Shown here piece after piece: positions 37,740 through 46,029 of a stretch of DNA of 64,000 nucleotides. This stretch comes from Cytobacillus sp. NJ13 (GTDB taxonomy: Bacteria > Bacillota > Bacilli > Bacillales > Cytobacillaceae): positions 4,925,501 to 4,989,500 of the forward strand of contig JAUCFP010000006.1 in NCBI GenBank assembly GCA_030348385.1, written 5' to 3'. Made by a program: the position numbers and the translations under genes. Below the pieces are notes generated by a model. The model ran no database searches. It worked only from the letters and a program-made list of their open reading frames with translations, and had not been told where the DNA came from. Every line of letters starts with the position of its first letter. Position 1 is the stretch's first letter.

Positions 37740-38894
37740 TCAGCGCTTATTCCTCAGATCGCTTAATTTATATAATGTACCTCTCCAGACTATACCGCCC
37801 CGTACAAAGGTTAGAATGCTGGCACGGAGTATGGAATAAATAAACAGTAAAGCTGTAATTGGAAATACAACAAACAGAAGCGGAGAGAATTTGGACATTC
37901 TTTTTGTAATGATTGTATAAACACCTGCTAAAAAAATGATGTTTGCAAGGCTTAAACTGAAAGTAACTTTTTCTGCTGAAAAAATTGTGATAAAGGGAAG
38001 CACCTGAGAAATGAATGTGCCGGCAATTGCAAACAGAACCATGCTTACCCGGTAATGAAGGCCTGCAAAAGTATTTTTCTCCAATCCTTTGAAGGCTTCT
38101 TTTAAGCTTTCATACCATTCAACTTCAATCAGGTCCATCGCCGTTGCAAATTTCTGTTTGAGGCCATTTTGTTTCATTCTCATTCCAAGCATTAAATCAT
38201 CATCAGGCCGCATTTTTATTACTTTATGTGTTCCAATTGCTTCATAGGATTGCCTGGATACCATGTTAAATGCCCCAATGCCAATGCCGGTTTTGGAACG
38301 TGGATTGTTCGCCAGCCAGGGGCGTTTATAATAGGAAAAGCCGAAAAGAAAAAAAGCAATGAACGTGTTGAGCCAGAAACTCCTTCCCTTTAAGCTTGGT
38401 GCTGCTGTCAAATGGTCAAGCTTATTTTTTGTAAAATCATGAACCGCTTTGCCGATGGCATCCTTTTTAAATAAAACATCAGCATCTGTGAATAAAATTA
38501 ATTCCCCAGATGATTCCATATATCCTTTATAAAGGGCGTGGTTTTTTCCTAGCCATCCACTAGGGAGGGACCCAATATGAATACACTTAACCCTTGAATC
38601 ACTCTTCTGGAGGCGGTCCATGATGCTTCCTGTGCTGTCGGTTGAACGGTCATTGACCAATATCCATTCAATGCGTTTGTAGCTTTGCTGCAGCTGGGTT
38701 TTTAAGCTTTCCGCAAGCTTGGCTTCTTCATTCCTTGCCGCTGTTATAACAGAAAGAAGGGGGCCTTCAGTCATCGTATCGCTATCTTCAAGGCGGTCCA
38801 GGCTTTTTAGTCCCAGAGCGGCATCAATTAGTACTGCGATCCATACAAGGAGGCTTGCGCTTAATAGAATAATGAGCATTTGCAGGTTTCTCAT
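37740..38894 (-). CDS. family 2 glycosyltransferase, membrane-associated
   Basis: 384 residues: an N-terminal membrane segment (LIILLSASLLVWIAVLIDAAL), a GT-A domain with LLSVITAARNEEAKL, ILVNDRSTDSTG and the metal-binding FTDADVLF, then about three C-terminal membrane segments. It resembles GT2 enzymes of carotenoid or lipid glycosylation, but no carotenoid genes are nearby, so the acceptor is unknown. The start is uncertain: AAAAGG abuts the ATG at 38894; the next ATG (38879) is the alternative. Confidence 0.8.
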   Translation of the reverse strand: MRNLQMLIILLSASLLVWIAVLIDAALGLKSLDRLEDSDTMTEGPLLSVITAARNEEAKLAESLKTQLQQSYKRIEWILVNDRSTDSTGSIMDRLQKSDSRVKCIHIGSLPSGWLGKNHALYKGYMESSGELILFTDADVLFKKDAIGKAVHDFTKNKLDHLTAAPSLKGRSFWLNTFIAFFLFGFSYYKRPWLANNPRSKTGIGIGAFNMVSRQSYEAIGTHKVIKMRPDDDLMLGMRMKQNGLKQKFATAMDLIEVEWYESLKEAFKGLEKNTFAGLHYRVSMVLFAIAGTFISQVLPFITIFSAEKVTFSLSLANIIFLAGVYTIITKRMSKFSPLLFVVFPITALLFIYSILRASILTFVRGGIVWRGTLYKLSDLRNKR

Positions 38895-38950
38895 CCTTTT
38901 TTCATAGTTTGCAATAAGAAGACGTATCTACAGGGGGGAGATGCCCCCAG

Positions 38951-39781
38951 CTAAATTTTCACTGTGCTGCTGAAGCTTTGGCCAAGCCGCCTGGATTGGG
39001 CTGTCGCTTCCTTGATGCATTCAATAAAGGCTTCCTGCACCCCGTTCGCTTCAAGCACTTTTACACCTGCTTCGGTGGTGCCGCCGGGGCTTGTTACTTC
39101 CTTCCTAAGCTGCTGAGGGTCCTTGGCTGACCTGGCCAGCATTTCGGCTGCCCCGATTAGGGTCTGAATGATGAATTCTTTCGCCATTTCCTTTTCGAGC
39201 CCGATTTCTTCCGCGCTTTTTTCCATAGCTTCCGCAAGATAGTAAATATATGCCGGTCCGCTGCCTGACAGGCCTGTAACAGCATCCAGCTGTCTTTCCT
39301 CTACAAACGCTGACTTTCCCACTGTATCAAAAATGCCTCTTACTGCTTCCATCTGTTCTTTGGTCACTCTTTCATTAGCCGATAAGGCGCTCGCTGACTT
39401 TCCGACGGCTGCCGATGTATTCGGCATGGCTCGCACGACTGGCAGCTTTTTTTCCGCCAAACGTTCAATGCTTTCGATTGAAACGCCAGCCAGAACGGAA
39501 ATGATCAGCATATCTTCCTGTAAATAAGGTTTTATGAGAGTGATGGCATCCGCTGCATCTTTTGGCTTCATCGCTAAAATAACAGTTTCAGCCCCCCTGA
39601 ACAGTTCACTGAGATTATAAGTTGCCTGAACGCCATAGGCTTTTTGCATGGATTGCAGCTTTTCCCTGCTGCATTTGTTTGTCACCCAAATATTGCTGCC
39701 GGTAATGAGCCGGCTTTCAATCATTCCTGATATTAACGCTTCTGCCATTGATCCTGCTCCCACAATAGCTAATTTTTTCAT
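38951..39781 (-). CDS. proI: pyrroline-5-carboxylate reductase
   Basis: Last step of proline synthesis, reducing P5C with NAD(P)H. It has 276 residues. Rossmann motif IVGAGSMAEALISGMI, the MPNTSAAVG loop, and the signature around TGLSGSGPAYIYYLAEAM and TSPGGTTEAGV. AAAGGAGGAATAAC precedes the ATG on the minus strand. Expression is under a proline-type T-box directly upstream, giving a closed link between tRNA-Pro charging and proline synthesis. Confidence 0.95.
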   Translation of the reverse strand: MKKLAIVGAGSMAEALISGMIESRLITGSNIWVTNKCSREKLQSMQKAYGVQATYNLSELFRGAETVILAMKPKDAADAITLIKPYLQEDMLIISVLAGVSIESIERLAEKKLPVVRAMPNTSAAVGKSASALSANERVTKEQMEAVRGIFDTVGKSAFVEERQLDAVTGLSGSGPAYIYYLAEAMEKSAEEIGLEKEMAKEFIIQTLIGAAEMLARSAKDPQQLRKEVTSPGGTTEAGVKVLEANGVQEAFIECIKEATAQSRRLGQSFSSTVKI

Positions 39782-39827
39782 TTGCTGTTATTCCTCCTTT
39801 ATTGTTCCAAAATGCCGGCTGACTAAA

Positions 39828-40085
39828 ATAAAAAAAGCCTTTCCATCCTGTAAAGGACGAAAAGACTATGCTTCCGCGGTACCACCTTCATTGCCTTTTC
39901 CTTCTTAGTGCAGCATGCCTGCTGCAGCCGCTGTCTTTTGAAAAGGCATCTCGATCCCGATAACGCCGGGGGTGCGTTTAGGTTTTCCTAACAGCTCATA
40001 AGGCAGGTTCAATGGTCAAGTGGACGGTGAAGCCTTTCAGCCGCTGAGCTTCACTCTCTTTCGCCGTTTTCCATTTACTAATCTT
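39828..40085 (-). promoter_or_regulatory. T-box riboswitch of proI, Pro specifier
   Basis: On the minus strand: AGAGAGTGAAGC stem I apex with complementary GCTTCAC, specifier GAA-CCT (CCT at 40007-40005) reading proline, T-box AAGGTGGTACCGCGG (39881-39895), and a terminator CTTTTCGTCC/GGATGGAAAG followed by a T-run (39831-39870). Specifier and downstream gene agree. The rest of the 680-base gap (40086-40461) shows no gene or RNA I recognise beyond the yqjP promoter region. Confidence 0.94.
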
Positions 40086-40461
40086 ATTCATCGCTATTTT
40101 TCTGCTGTCCAATATTGCAGCTTTGGTCTGTTAAATCAAATTTTAATTGTGATTATGCAAGAAGACACGCTTATTTGTCAAGCGGTATTTTCCAATAAAA
40201 TATTAATAATACGCAAAAGTTATGTGAAAATAATGACAATTGATAAAAAGAACGGTACACTTATTTTTATATATGAAGATTTCTAAATTACGTTATGGAA
40301 TTTCGGTAATTTGTACGCATGGCAAATGCTGATATTTTAAGGGTGAAACAGGTTGGCTTATCTAAAGGGCATATGGACTGTATGACTTGGCTGGCCTGCG
40401 GAAGTATAAAAAAAACAGCTTTATTTTATTTAAATATAGTGATTTTAGGGGGATTGTTAAA

Positions 40462-41436
40462 ATGGCAAAATGGAAGGATGGAATTGCAAAACTTGTTATC
40501 CCGACACCTTTTCCTGTCGGCGACGTTAATGTATATGCAGTAAAAGGGGAAAAGCTGACTCTTGTGGATGCCGGCCCTAAAACGGACGAAGCATGGGAAG
40601 CCTTAAAATCCCAGCTTAAAGAGCTGAATTTAACTCCCGGTGATTTTGAACAGGTTGTCCTCACACATCATCATCCCGATCATGCCGGGCTGCTTGACTT
40701 TTTTCCTGACAATCTCGATGTGTTCGGGCACCGGGTTAACAAAAGGTGGCTGTCCCGGACGGACCAATTTCTAAAATTTCATGATGAATTTTACATAAAA
40801 CTGTTCAGCGAATTTGGGATTCCTGAAAGTTATATTTCTTTTATAAATAAGATGAAAAAGACTTTGCGCTATTCCTGCAATCGTACCCTGACGGGCGAGC
40901 TGGAGGAAGGCAGCCAGCCTGAAGGGCTGGACGATTGGACGGTAATGGAGACACCTGGGCATGCACAGAGCCATATAGGTTTGTTCAGGGAGAAAGATGG
41001 TGTATTCCTTGGAGGAGACCATTTGCTTGCACATATTTCTCCTAATCCCATCCTGGAGCCTCCGCTTCCCGGCAATACGGAACGGCCAAAGCCCCAGCTT
41101 CAGTATAACGAGTCGCTGAAAAAGCTGCGGCTGCTGCCAATATCCCTTTTTTACTCTGGACATGGAGAGGATATTACAAATGTCAATGAGTTAATAAACG
41201 AAAGGCTTGGCCGCCAGCATGAGCGGGCAATGAAAGTAAAGGCATGGCTCGAGTCCGAATCGCTCACTGTTTTTGAAGTGTGCCGCCGCCTTTTTCCGAA
41301 AGTTTATGAGAAGGAGCTTTCCCTGACGATTTCCGAAACGGTTGCCCAGCTTGACTATTTGCATTCGATAGGAGAGATTTATATAAATAAAGAGGAGGAA
41401 GCATTCTTGTATTCCGCATCAAAAGAGGTGGTTTGA
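40462..41436 (+). CDS. yqjP: metallo-beta-lactamase fold hydrolase (YqjP)
   Basis: 324 residues from the ATG at 40462 (GGGGGATTG SD). Metal motif LTHHHPDHAGL near residue 70, further His in TPGHAQSHIGLF, Asp in GGDHLL and His in YSGHGEDI. The C-terminal winged-helix-like part fits the MBL subgroup that includes YqjP. Substrate unknown. The gene ends 1 base before yqjQ, implying co-expression. Confidence 0.87.
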   Translation: MAKWKDGIAKLVIPTPFPVGDVNVYAVKGEKLTLVDAGPKTDEAWEALKSQLKELNLTPGDFEQVVLTHHHPDHAGLLDFFPDNLDVFGHRVNKRWLSRTDQFLKFHDEFYIKLFSEFGIPESYISFINKMKKTLRYSCNRTLTGELEEGSQPEGLDDWTVMETPGHAQSHIGLFREKDGVFLGGDHLLAHISPNPILEPPLPGNTERPKPQLQYNESLKKLRLLPISLFYSGHGEDITNVNELINERLGRQHERAMKVKAWLESESLTVFEVCRRLFPKVYEKELSLTISETVAQLDYLHSIGEIYINKEEEAFLYSASKEVV

Positions 41437-41437
41437 T

Positions 41438-42232
41438 TTGTCAGACAGATTAAAGAATAAAAATGTGATTATCACAGGCGCATCTGGAGGGATTGGGGCC
41501 CAAATGGCTGTCCTTTGTGCCGAGAGGGGAGCAAACCTTGTCCTTCTTGCCCGCAGCCTTGACAAATTGCAGGAACTGCAGGCAGATTTGCTGAGGCGTT
41601 TTTCAGTGGATGTTTACATACATAAACTCGATGTTTCGGACACTGACCAGGTCTCGGCTGTTTTTACCGAGGTACTTGCCCGGTTTGATCACATAGATGT
41701 TCTTGTGAATAATGCCGGGTTCGGAGTTTTCCGGGAAGCGCATGAAGCAAAAGTTGAAGAAATAAAGGGAATGTTTGATGTAAATGTAGTTGGTTTAATG
41801 GCTTGCACCAGCATGGTGCTGCCGGTGATGAGGAAACAGAGGAGCGGCCATATTATCAACATCGCCTCACAGGCGGGCAAAATTGCCACACCGAAATCCA
41901 GTGTCTATTCCGCAACCAAGCATGCCGTTCTTGGCTATACAAACAGCCTTCGGATGGAACTTGACGACAGCAATGTGTTTGTGACCGCAGTTAATCCCGG
42001 ACCGATTGAGACAAACTTCTTCAATATTGCCGATGAAAAAGGCACATATGTGAAAAATGTCAGCAAGTATATGCTTAAGCCCGAATATGTGGCACTCAAG
42101 GTAGTCAATGCAATGCTCCGGCCAGTCAGGGAAATCAATCTTCCGCGGTGGATGAATGCGGGAAGCATTGTCTATTCTCTTTTTCCAGGCTTGTTCGAAA
42201 AAATTGGAAAACGTGCATTCAATCAGAAATGA
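41438..42232 (+). CDS. yqjQ: short-chain dehydrogenase/reductase (YqjQ)
   Basis: 264-residue classical SDR: cofactor motif TGASGGIGAQMA, NNAG motif in VLVNNAGFG, catalytic Ser in NIASQAGK and YSATKHA with Tyr and Lys. A C-terminal segment MNAGSIVYSLFPGLF may contact membrane. The TTG start at 41438 follows AAGAGGTGG. Its substrate is unknown. Confidence 0.9.
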   Translation: MSDRLKNKNVIITGASGGIGAQMAVLCAERGANLVLLARSLDKLQELQADLLRRFSVDVYIHKLDVSDTDQVSAVFTEVLARFDHIDVLVNNAGFGVFREAHEAKVEEIKGMFDVNVVGLMACTSMVLPVMRKQRSGHIINIASQAGKIATPKSSVYSATKHAVLGYTNSLRMELDDSNVFVTAVNPGPIETNFFNIADEKGTYVKNVSKYMLKPEYVALKVVNAMLRPVREINLPRWMNAGSIVYSLFPGLFEKIGKRAFNQK

Positions 42233-42237
42233 AAATG

Positions 42238-42269
42238 CAGCTGCAGCAAAATCGCTGCGGCTGTTTTTT
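42238..42269 (+). terminator. terminator after yqjQ
   Basis: CAGCTGCAGC/GCTGCGGCTG (one G-U) then TTTTTT. It also lies at the end of the convergent yqzH. Confidence 0.85.
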
Positions 42270-42275
42270 CATTCT

Positions 42276-42482
42276 TTAAAAATAAGGTGATCCCGTTATA
42301 TACCCGTACACCACATCATTTACTATTTCATGCACCTCACTGTCTGCTTCTTTATTTTTCTCCTCTATGACTTTATTGAATATCTCCGCAAATTCCCTGC
42401 TCTCAAACGAAATGGAATGGCTGTCCTCGTTATATTGCTTTAAACAGTTTTGAACCATTTTATATATCAGTTTTTTGTTCAT
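42276..42482 (-). CDS. yqzH: YqzH-like small protein (68 aa)
   Basis: 68 residues, soluble, acidic and helical, starting MNKKLIYKMVQNCLKQYNED and ending HEIVNDVVYGYITGSPYF. Position divergent from polYB and the EIVNDVVY end match my recollection of B. subtilis YqzH; function unknown. SD GAGGTG lies about 9 bases before the ATG. Confidence 0.7.
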   Translation of the reverse strand: MNKKLIYKMVQNCLKQYNEDSHSISFESREFAEIFNKVIEEKNKEADSEVHEIVNDVVYGYITGSPYF

Positions 42483-42582
42483 TATTTTTGCACCTCATGC
42501 TGATTATACTGGTTTCTGGTAATATCGGCACCTGGCAAAAGAACCTGTTTTAAGAAAAAACGCGTAAAATTTCCATTGAAAC

Positions 42583-42635
42583 CGAACGCATATTCGCTTA
42601 ATATAATGGGTATACATATATAGAACAGATGTTCT
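42583..42635. promoter_or_regulatory. promoter of polYB with two LexA (DinR) boxes
   Basis: CGAAC-GCAT-ATTCG (42583-42596, one mismatch to CGAACnnnnGTTCG) and AGAAC-AGAT-GTTCT (42622-42635, perfect GAAC-N4-GTTC core) flank a TATAAT -10 at 42602-42607. A possible -35 TTGAAA lies at 42577. Two LexA sites around the -10 predict tight SOS control. Confidence 0.8.
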
Positions 42636-42659
42636 TGTTTATTTTCTATTGGATTCAGG

Positions 42660-42703
42660 AGCTGCCGTCGAGCATAAGCAGGTACGGCGCCTTGCGCTTT
42701 TCT
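42660..42703 (+). repeat. dispersed palindromic repeat, copy 4 (degenerate)
   Basis: AGCTGCCGTCGAGCATAAGC followed by GGTACGGCGCCTTGCGCTTTTCT keeps the inner CATAAGC and the right end of the family; the left TGTCTAGCTCC end is decayed. It sits in the polYB leader. Confidence 0.5.
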
Positions 42704-42722
42704 GAAGGAGGATGTCGAAGTC

Positions 42723-43982
42723 ATGGTTGATTACAGCGCAATGCCGAATAATCAAATTTTGTGTGTTGATATGAAGAGCTTTTATGCAAGCTGTTCTGCT
42801 GTCATGCTTGGTCTGGATCCTCTTGATTGCTATCTTGTGATTGCCGGGAATGTGGAACGGAAAGGCAGCGTTGTTCTGGCTGCCTCTCCGCGAATGAAAA
42901 AAGAGTTTGGGATAAAGACAGGGGCCCGCCTTTTTGAGGTTCCTAATGACCCGCGCATTAGAATTGAGGAGCCGAAAATGGCGACTTATTTAAGAATCTC
43001 CACTGAAATCACCAGGGTGTTTAACCGTTATGTCCCCAAGGAAGCCATCCATACCTACAGTGTCGATGAAAGTTTTATAAAAGTAGACGGCGCAGTGCAT
43101 CTCTGGGGTGATGCCCGGACAATTGCCTGGAAAATAAAAGATGATATTGAACGGGAATTTCAGCTCCCCTGTGCCATAGGAATAGGGCCTAATTTGCTTA
43201 TGTCAAAGCTCTGCCTGGATCTTGAGGCGAAAAAAAAGGGAGTTGCTGAATGGACGTATGAAGATGTGAAAACAAAGCTGTGGAATGTATCCCCCTTAAG
43301 GGAAATGTGGGGCATCGGCCGCCGTGTTGAAAAGACATTGAATGGAATGGGGATCTTTACAGTCGGACAGCTTGCCCGCTATGATCTGGCTAAGCTTGAA
43401 AAAAAGTTTGGGATTATGGGCAATCAGCTCTATCACCATGCATGGGGTATTGATCTGTCGGAAATAGGGGCACCGATCATGGAAGGGCAGATCAGCTTTG
43501 GGAAAAGCCAGATTTTACTGAGGGATTACAAAGAGGAAAAGGAAATTAAGCATGTGGTCCTTGAGATGTGTGAGGAAGTGGCAAGAAGGGCCCGCAGCCA
43601 CCGCAAAGCCGGCAGGACTATAAGCTTTGGCCTGGGCTACAGCCAGGATGAATTCGGAGGAGGCTTTTACCGCTCAAGGACAGTTGACCAGCCAACCAAT
43701 ATTACGATGGATCTTTATCGCGTCTGCCTCGAGCTTTTTGACGAGAATTATGAGGGCAAAACAGTGCGTCAGATTTCCATTTCCCTCGGCAATATTACGG
43801 ATGACTGCGAAATGCAGCTGAGTCTGTTCGATTTGGATGGCTGGAAAAAAAGGGAGCTCGGCTACACAGTGGACCGGATCCGCTCCAAGTTTGGAGGAGG
43901 AGCTCTGCTGAGAGCCGTCTCTTATACAAGCGCAGGAACCGCCAAGCACCGTGCGACATTGGTTGGCGGCCATAAAATGTAA
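42723..43982 (+). CDS. polYB: Y-family DNA polymerase, UmuC-like (PolYB/YqjW)
   Basis: Error-prone translesion polymerase, 419 residues. Palm motifs ILCVDMKSFYASC (first Asp) and YSVDESFIKVDG near 115 (catalytic Asp, Glu) are intact; the helix-hairpin-helix region is around REMWGIGRRVEKTLNGMG. AGGAGGATGTCG precedes the ATG. LexA boxes upstream indicate SOS induction. The next gene is the YolD-like yqjX, the usual partner. Confidence 0.94.
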   Translation: MVDYSAMPNNQILCVDMKSFYASCSAVMLGLDPLDCYLVIAGNVERKGSVVLAASPRMKKEFGIKTGARLFEVPNDPRIRIEEPKMATYLRISTEITRVFNRYVPKEAIHTYSVDESFIKVDGAVHLWGDARTIAWKIKDDIEREFQLPCAIGIGPNLLMSKLCLDLEAKKKGVAEWTYEDVKTKLWNVSPLREMWGIGRRVEKTLNGMGIFTVGQLARYDLAKLEKKFGIMGNQLYHHAWGIDLSEIGAPIMEGQISFGKSQILLRDYKEEKEIKHVVLEMCEEVARRARSHRKAGRTISFGLGYSQDEFGGGFYRSRTVDQPTNITMDLYRVCLELFDENYEGKTVRQISISLGNITDDCEMQLSLFDLDGWKKRELGYTVDRIRSKFGGGALLRAVSYTSAGTAKHRATLVGGHKM

Positions 43983-43996
43983 AAGGGGGTCAGCTT

Positions 43997-44332
43997 ATGA
44001 TTCGCGATCGGGGCAGAATAAAATGGACTTCTATGATGCTGCCGGAACATGTAAAGCTCTTAAGAGACTGGGCAGAGGAAGATACGTACGAGCAAAAGCG
44101 GGAATTGGATCAGCAGAAATTTGAATATATGGATGAAGTTCTTTCGGAGGCAATGGAATTTCAAAAAAGCGTTACACTTACTCATTACAGAGGCAGAAAT
44201 TATGAACTGGTCATCGGGAGCATCCATTATTGGGATGAACTTGGCCAAAAGCTTCATATTGTTGATCGATTTGGGGAAATTCACCGTATTTCCATTAACG
44301 CTATAGCGGATGCGCGGTTCACGGAAGAATAG
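43997..44332 (+). CDS. yqjX: YolD-like protein (YqjX)
   Basis: 111 residues beginning MIRDRGRIKWTSMMLPEH, the hallmark of the YolD-like family, with PEHVKLLRDW next. YolD-like proteins are routinely paired with UmuC-type polymerases and are thought to assist or regulate them. 14 bases after polYB, AAAGGGGGTCAGC before the ATG, so in the same SOS transcript. Confidence 0.9.
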   Translation: MIRDRGRIKWTSMMLPEHVKLLRDWAEEDTYEQKRELDQQKFEYMDEVLSEAMEFQKSVTLTHYRGRNYELVIGSIHYWDELGQKLHIVDRFGEIHRISINAIADARFTEE

Positions 44333-44412
44333 AGCTGTCTGAACTGGATGAATTTAAAACGGGTAGTTTTTGGGCGTGGGAAGCAACTTAACAGCAGGGA
44401 GGTGTATGAAAT

Positions 44413-44571
44413 ATGCCTAGAGGAAAAGAACTGGAACAGCTGCCGATGGCCAATATCGCACCAGGGGCCGGAGAAGACAGTACGGACAGGGACCGGGAAC
44501 TGCTTCAGGGTATTGTACAGGATGAAAGAGCAACACCCGCAAGAATAAAAAATGAAAAAAAACGGGGATGA
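44413..44571 (+). CDS. hypothetical small hydrophilic protein (52 aa)
   Basis: ATG preceded by GGGAGGTGTATGAAAT. The translation starts MPRGKELEQLPMANIAPGAG and continues EDSTDRDRELLQGIVQDERAT, ending KKRG. Highly charged, no membrane segment, Cys or known motif. The stop codon sits in the 5' arm of a terminator. Could be the last gene of the polYB transcript. I do not recognise the family. Confidence 0.6.
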   Translation: MPRGKELEQLPMANIAPGAGEDSTDRDRELLQGIVQDERATPARIKNEKKRG

Positions 44572-44590
44572 CTGTCCCCGTTTTCCCCCT
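44560..44590. terminator. bidirectional terminator
   Basis: AACGGGGA/TCCCCGTT (44561-44568/44575-44582) flanked by A-run and TT; shared by the 52-aa ORF and the convergent CDGSH gene. Confidence 0.75.
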
Positions 44591-44808
44591 TATTGCTTGT
44601 CATCGAGAGCTTCCTTCGCACGGACACAGGATTGGAAAGTTCCTTTATGAGTGCCATCACAAAATGGAATTTTCGAGGATCTTCCGCAGCGGCAAAGGGA
44701 AAAGGTTTGTTTTGTTTCGAATTTATTGCCATCCATATCAATTAACTCTACATCACCTGTTACACGAAACGATCCATTATCCATTACTTTAATCTGCACC
44801 TTTGACAT
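44590..44808 (-). CDS. CDGSH-type iron-sulfur domain protein
   Basis: 72 residues. The cluster-binding motif CRCGRSSKIPFCDGTH provides three Cys and one His, the CDGSH signature for a redox-active, His-ligated 2Fe-2S cluster. The ATG at 44808 is favoured over the TTG six bases earlier, with AAAGGAT about 8 bases before it. It is divergent from the IscA-like gene. Partner and role unknown. Confidence 0.88.
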   Translation of the reverse strand: MSKVQIKVMDNGSFRVTGDVELIDMDGNKFETKQTFSLCRCGRSSKIPFCDGTHKGTFQSCVRAKEALDDKQ

Positions 44809-44934
44809 ATCCAATCATCCTTTCACAAAATCATTTTTAGTTTGGTGGCTGAATAAGCAACTGTCTCTCTCAGAAGCATGTTATTCCTATCTGTGTTAAA
44901 ATACAGCATATGCAAAGGGGAGGTAGTTTTAAAC

Positions 44935-45261
44935 ATGGAAATTGCATTAACTGAATTGGCGGCAGAAAAATTATCCGAACGGATTGCCGGCAAAGATGGA
45001 TTCATAAAACTAAAGTATGATATAGATGGCTGCGGCTGTGTAGTAAGCGGGGTAACGGCTCTCTGGCTTGTTAATGACCTGGATGAAGATGACAGGGAAA
45101 TTAAAACGAACACTGGCAGCATATATGTGGAAAAATCAAAGGAAGTATTTTTGGATGACGATTTAACAATAGACTTTTCAGTGAAAGCAAATTGCTTTCA
45201 GTTAAAAAGCCCGAATCAGTATTTAAACCCGAGAATGAGCTTTATTGATAAAACAAAATAA
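44935..45261 (+). CDS. yqkB: HesB/IscA-like iron-sulfur biogenesis family protein (YqkB)
   Basis: 108 residues from the ATG at 44935 (GGGGAGGTAG SD). A-type-carrier fold with IALTELAAEKLSERI, the Cys pair in DIDGCGCVVSG and a further Cys in SVKANCFQLKS. B. subtilis YqkB is the positional homologue. The Cys spacing is atypical for true IscA scaffolds, so a role in cluster delivery is uncertain. Confidence 0.85.
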   Translation: MEIALTELAAEKLSERIAGKDGFIKLKYDIDGCGCVVSGVTALWLVNDLDEDDREIKTNTGSIYVEKSKEVFLDDDLTIDFSVKANCFQLKSPNQYLNPRMSFIDKTK

Positions 45262-45274
45262 TGATGTAGCAGGC

Positions 45275-45300
45275 GGCCGCTGTAGGAGGCGGTCTTTTTT
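45275..45300 (+). terminator. terminator after yqkB
   Basis: GGCCGC/GCGGTC (one G-U) followed by TTTTTT. Confidence 0.78.
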
Positions 45301-45447
45301 AATTGGCTGCATAGGTAAAAATACCCTTCCAAAATTCTGGAAAATAAGGTTTTAATATATTAGTAAAAGGTTACAGGCTAAATAGAATAACAAAACAAAG
45401 ATGTTTGTCATTATTGGTGAAGAGAGTGCTGATTGGGGGAGATTCGA

Positions 45448-45984
45448 ATGAAGCAGAAGTTATTTTTGCTGGCGGCAGCTTTCCTGATTTTGTCAGGGTG
45501 CAGTACAGCAACAATGGGACAGGCGATTGATGATGGAATTCCATTCAATGTAAAAGAAATCTTACATAAAGAAAAAGTAAAAGATGGAGTCATACTGCTG
45601 TATTTAACGCAGCAGAATGATGGACAAAACGAGGTCGAGGCCATGGCGGCTGCCTATTTGAAGGGCAGTGACAAAAAAGGCTGGAAAAATGAAGGCCATA
45701 ACCATTGGGAATATTATAAGAATGAACATATGACTGTTTATACAGATACTTTTTATGATTACGATAAGGAAGGTAAATTAGAAAACAAATTACCGATTAT
45801 TTTTGGTGAGATTCAGAACGGGGATATAAAAAAAGTAGAGGTAGCCGGCAAGGAAGAGAAATTTGAAGAAGCGGCTATTATTAAAAAAGAAAACAAACGC
45901 TATTATTTTAAAATGGGAGATTTTCATACTGCAAGAGGCCTGTCGGCAGAGGGCAAGGAAATCATAAAGAAAAAGAAAAATTAG
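45448..45984 (+). CDS. predicted lipoprotein of unknown function
   Basis: 178 residues. Signal MKQKLFLLAAAFLILSGC with lipobox LSGC and lipidated Cys at 18; the rest is an acidic/basic soluble domain (HWEYYKNEHMTVYTDTFYDYD) ending in a Lys-rich tail. GGGGGAGATTCGA precedes the ATG; the five residues upstream in frame are not needed. No known domain recognised. Confidence 0.8.
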   Translation: MKQKLFLLAAAFLILSGCSTATMGQAIDDGIPFNVKEILHKEKVKDGVILLYLTQQNDGQNEVEAMAAAYLKGSDKKGWKNEGHNHWEYYKNEHMTVYTDTFYDYDKEGKLENKLPIIFGEIQNGDIKKVEVAGKEEKFEEAAIIKKENKRYYFKMGDFHTARGLSAEGKEIIKKKKN

Positions 45985-46029
45985 AGGATCCTATATGAAG
46001 CAGCTGGCTCACATTGAAGCCAGCTGTTT

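Noticed and set aside
40086..40461. possible riboswitch in the yqjP leader
   Set aside because: Several short stems can be drawn, but no terminator or known aptamer core could be identified.
42482..42724. 80-aa minus-strand ORF between yqzH and polYB
   Set aside because: It covers the LexA boxes, the promoter and the degenerate repeat; no SD, and translation is not protein-like.
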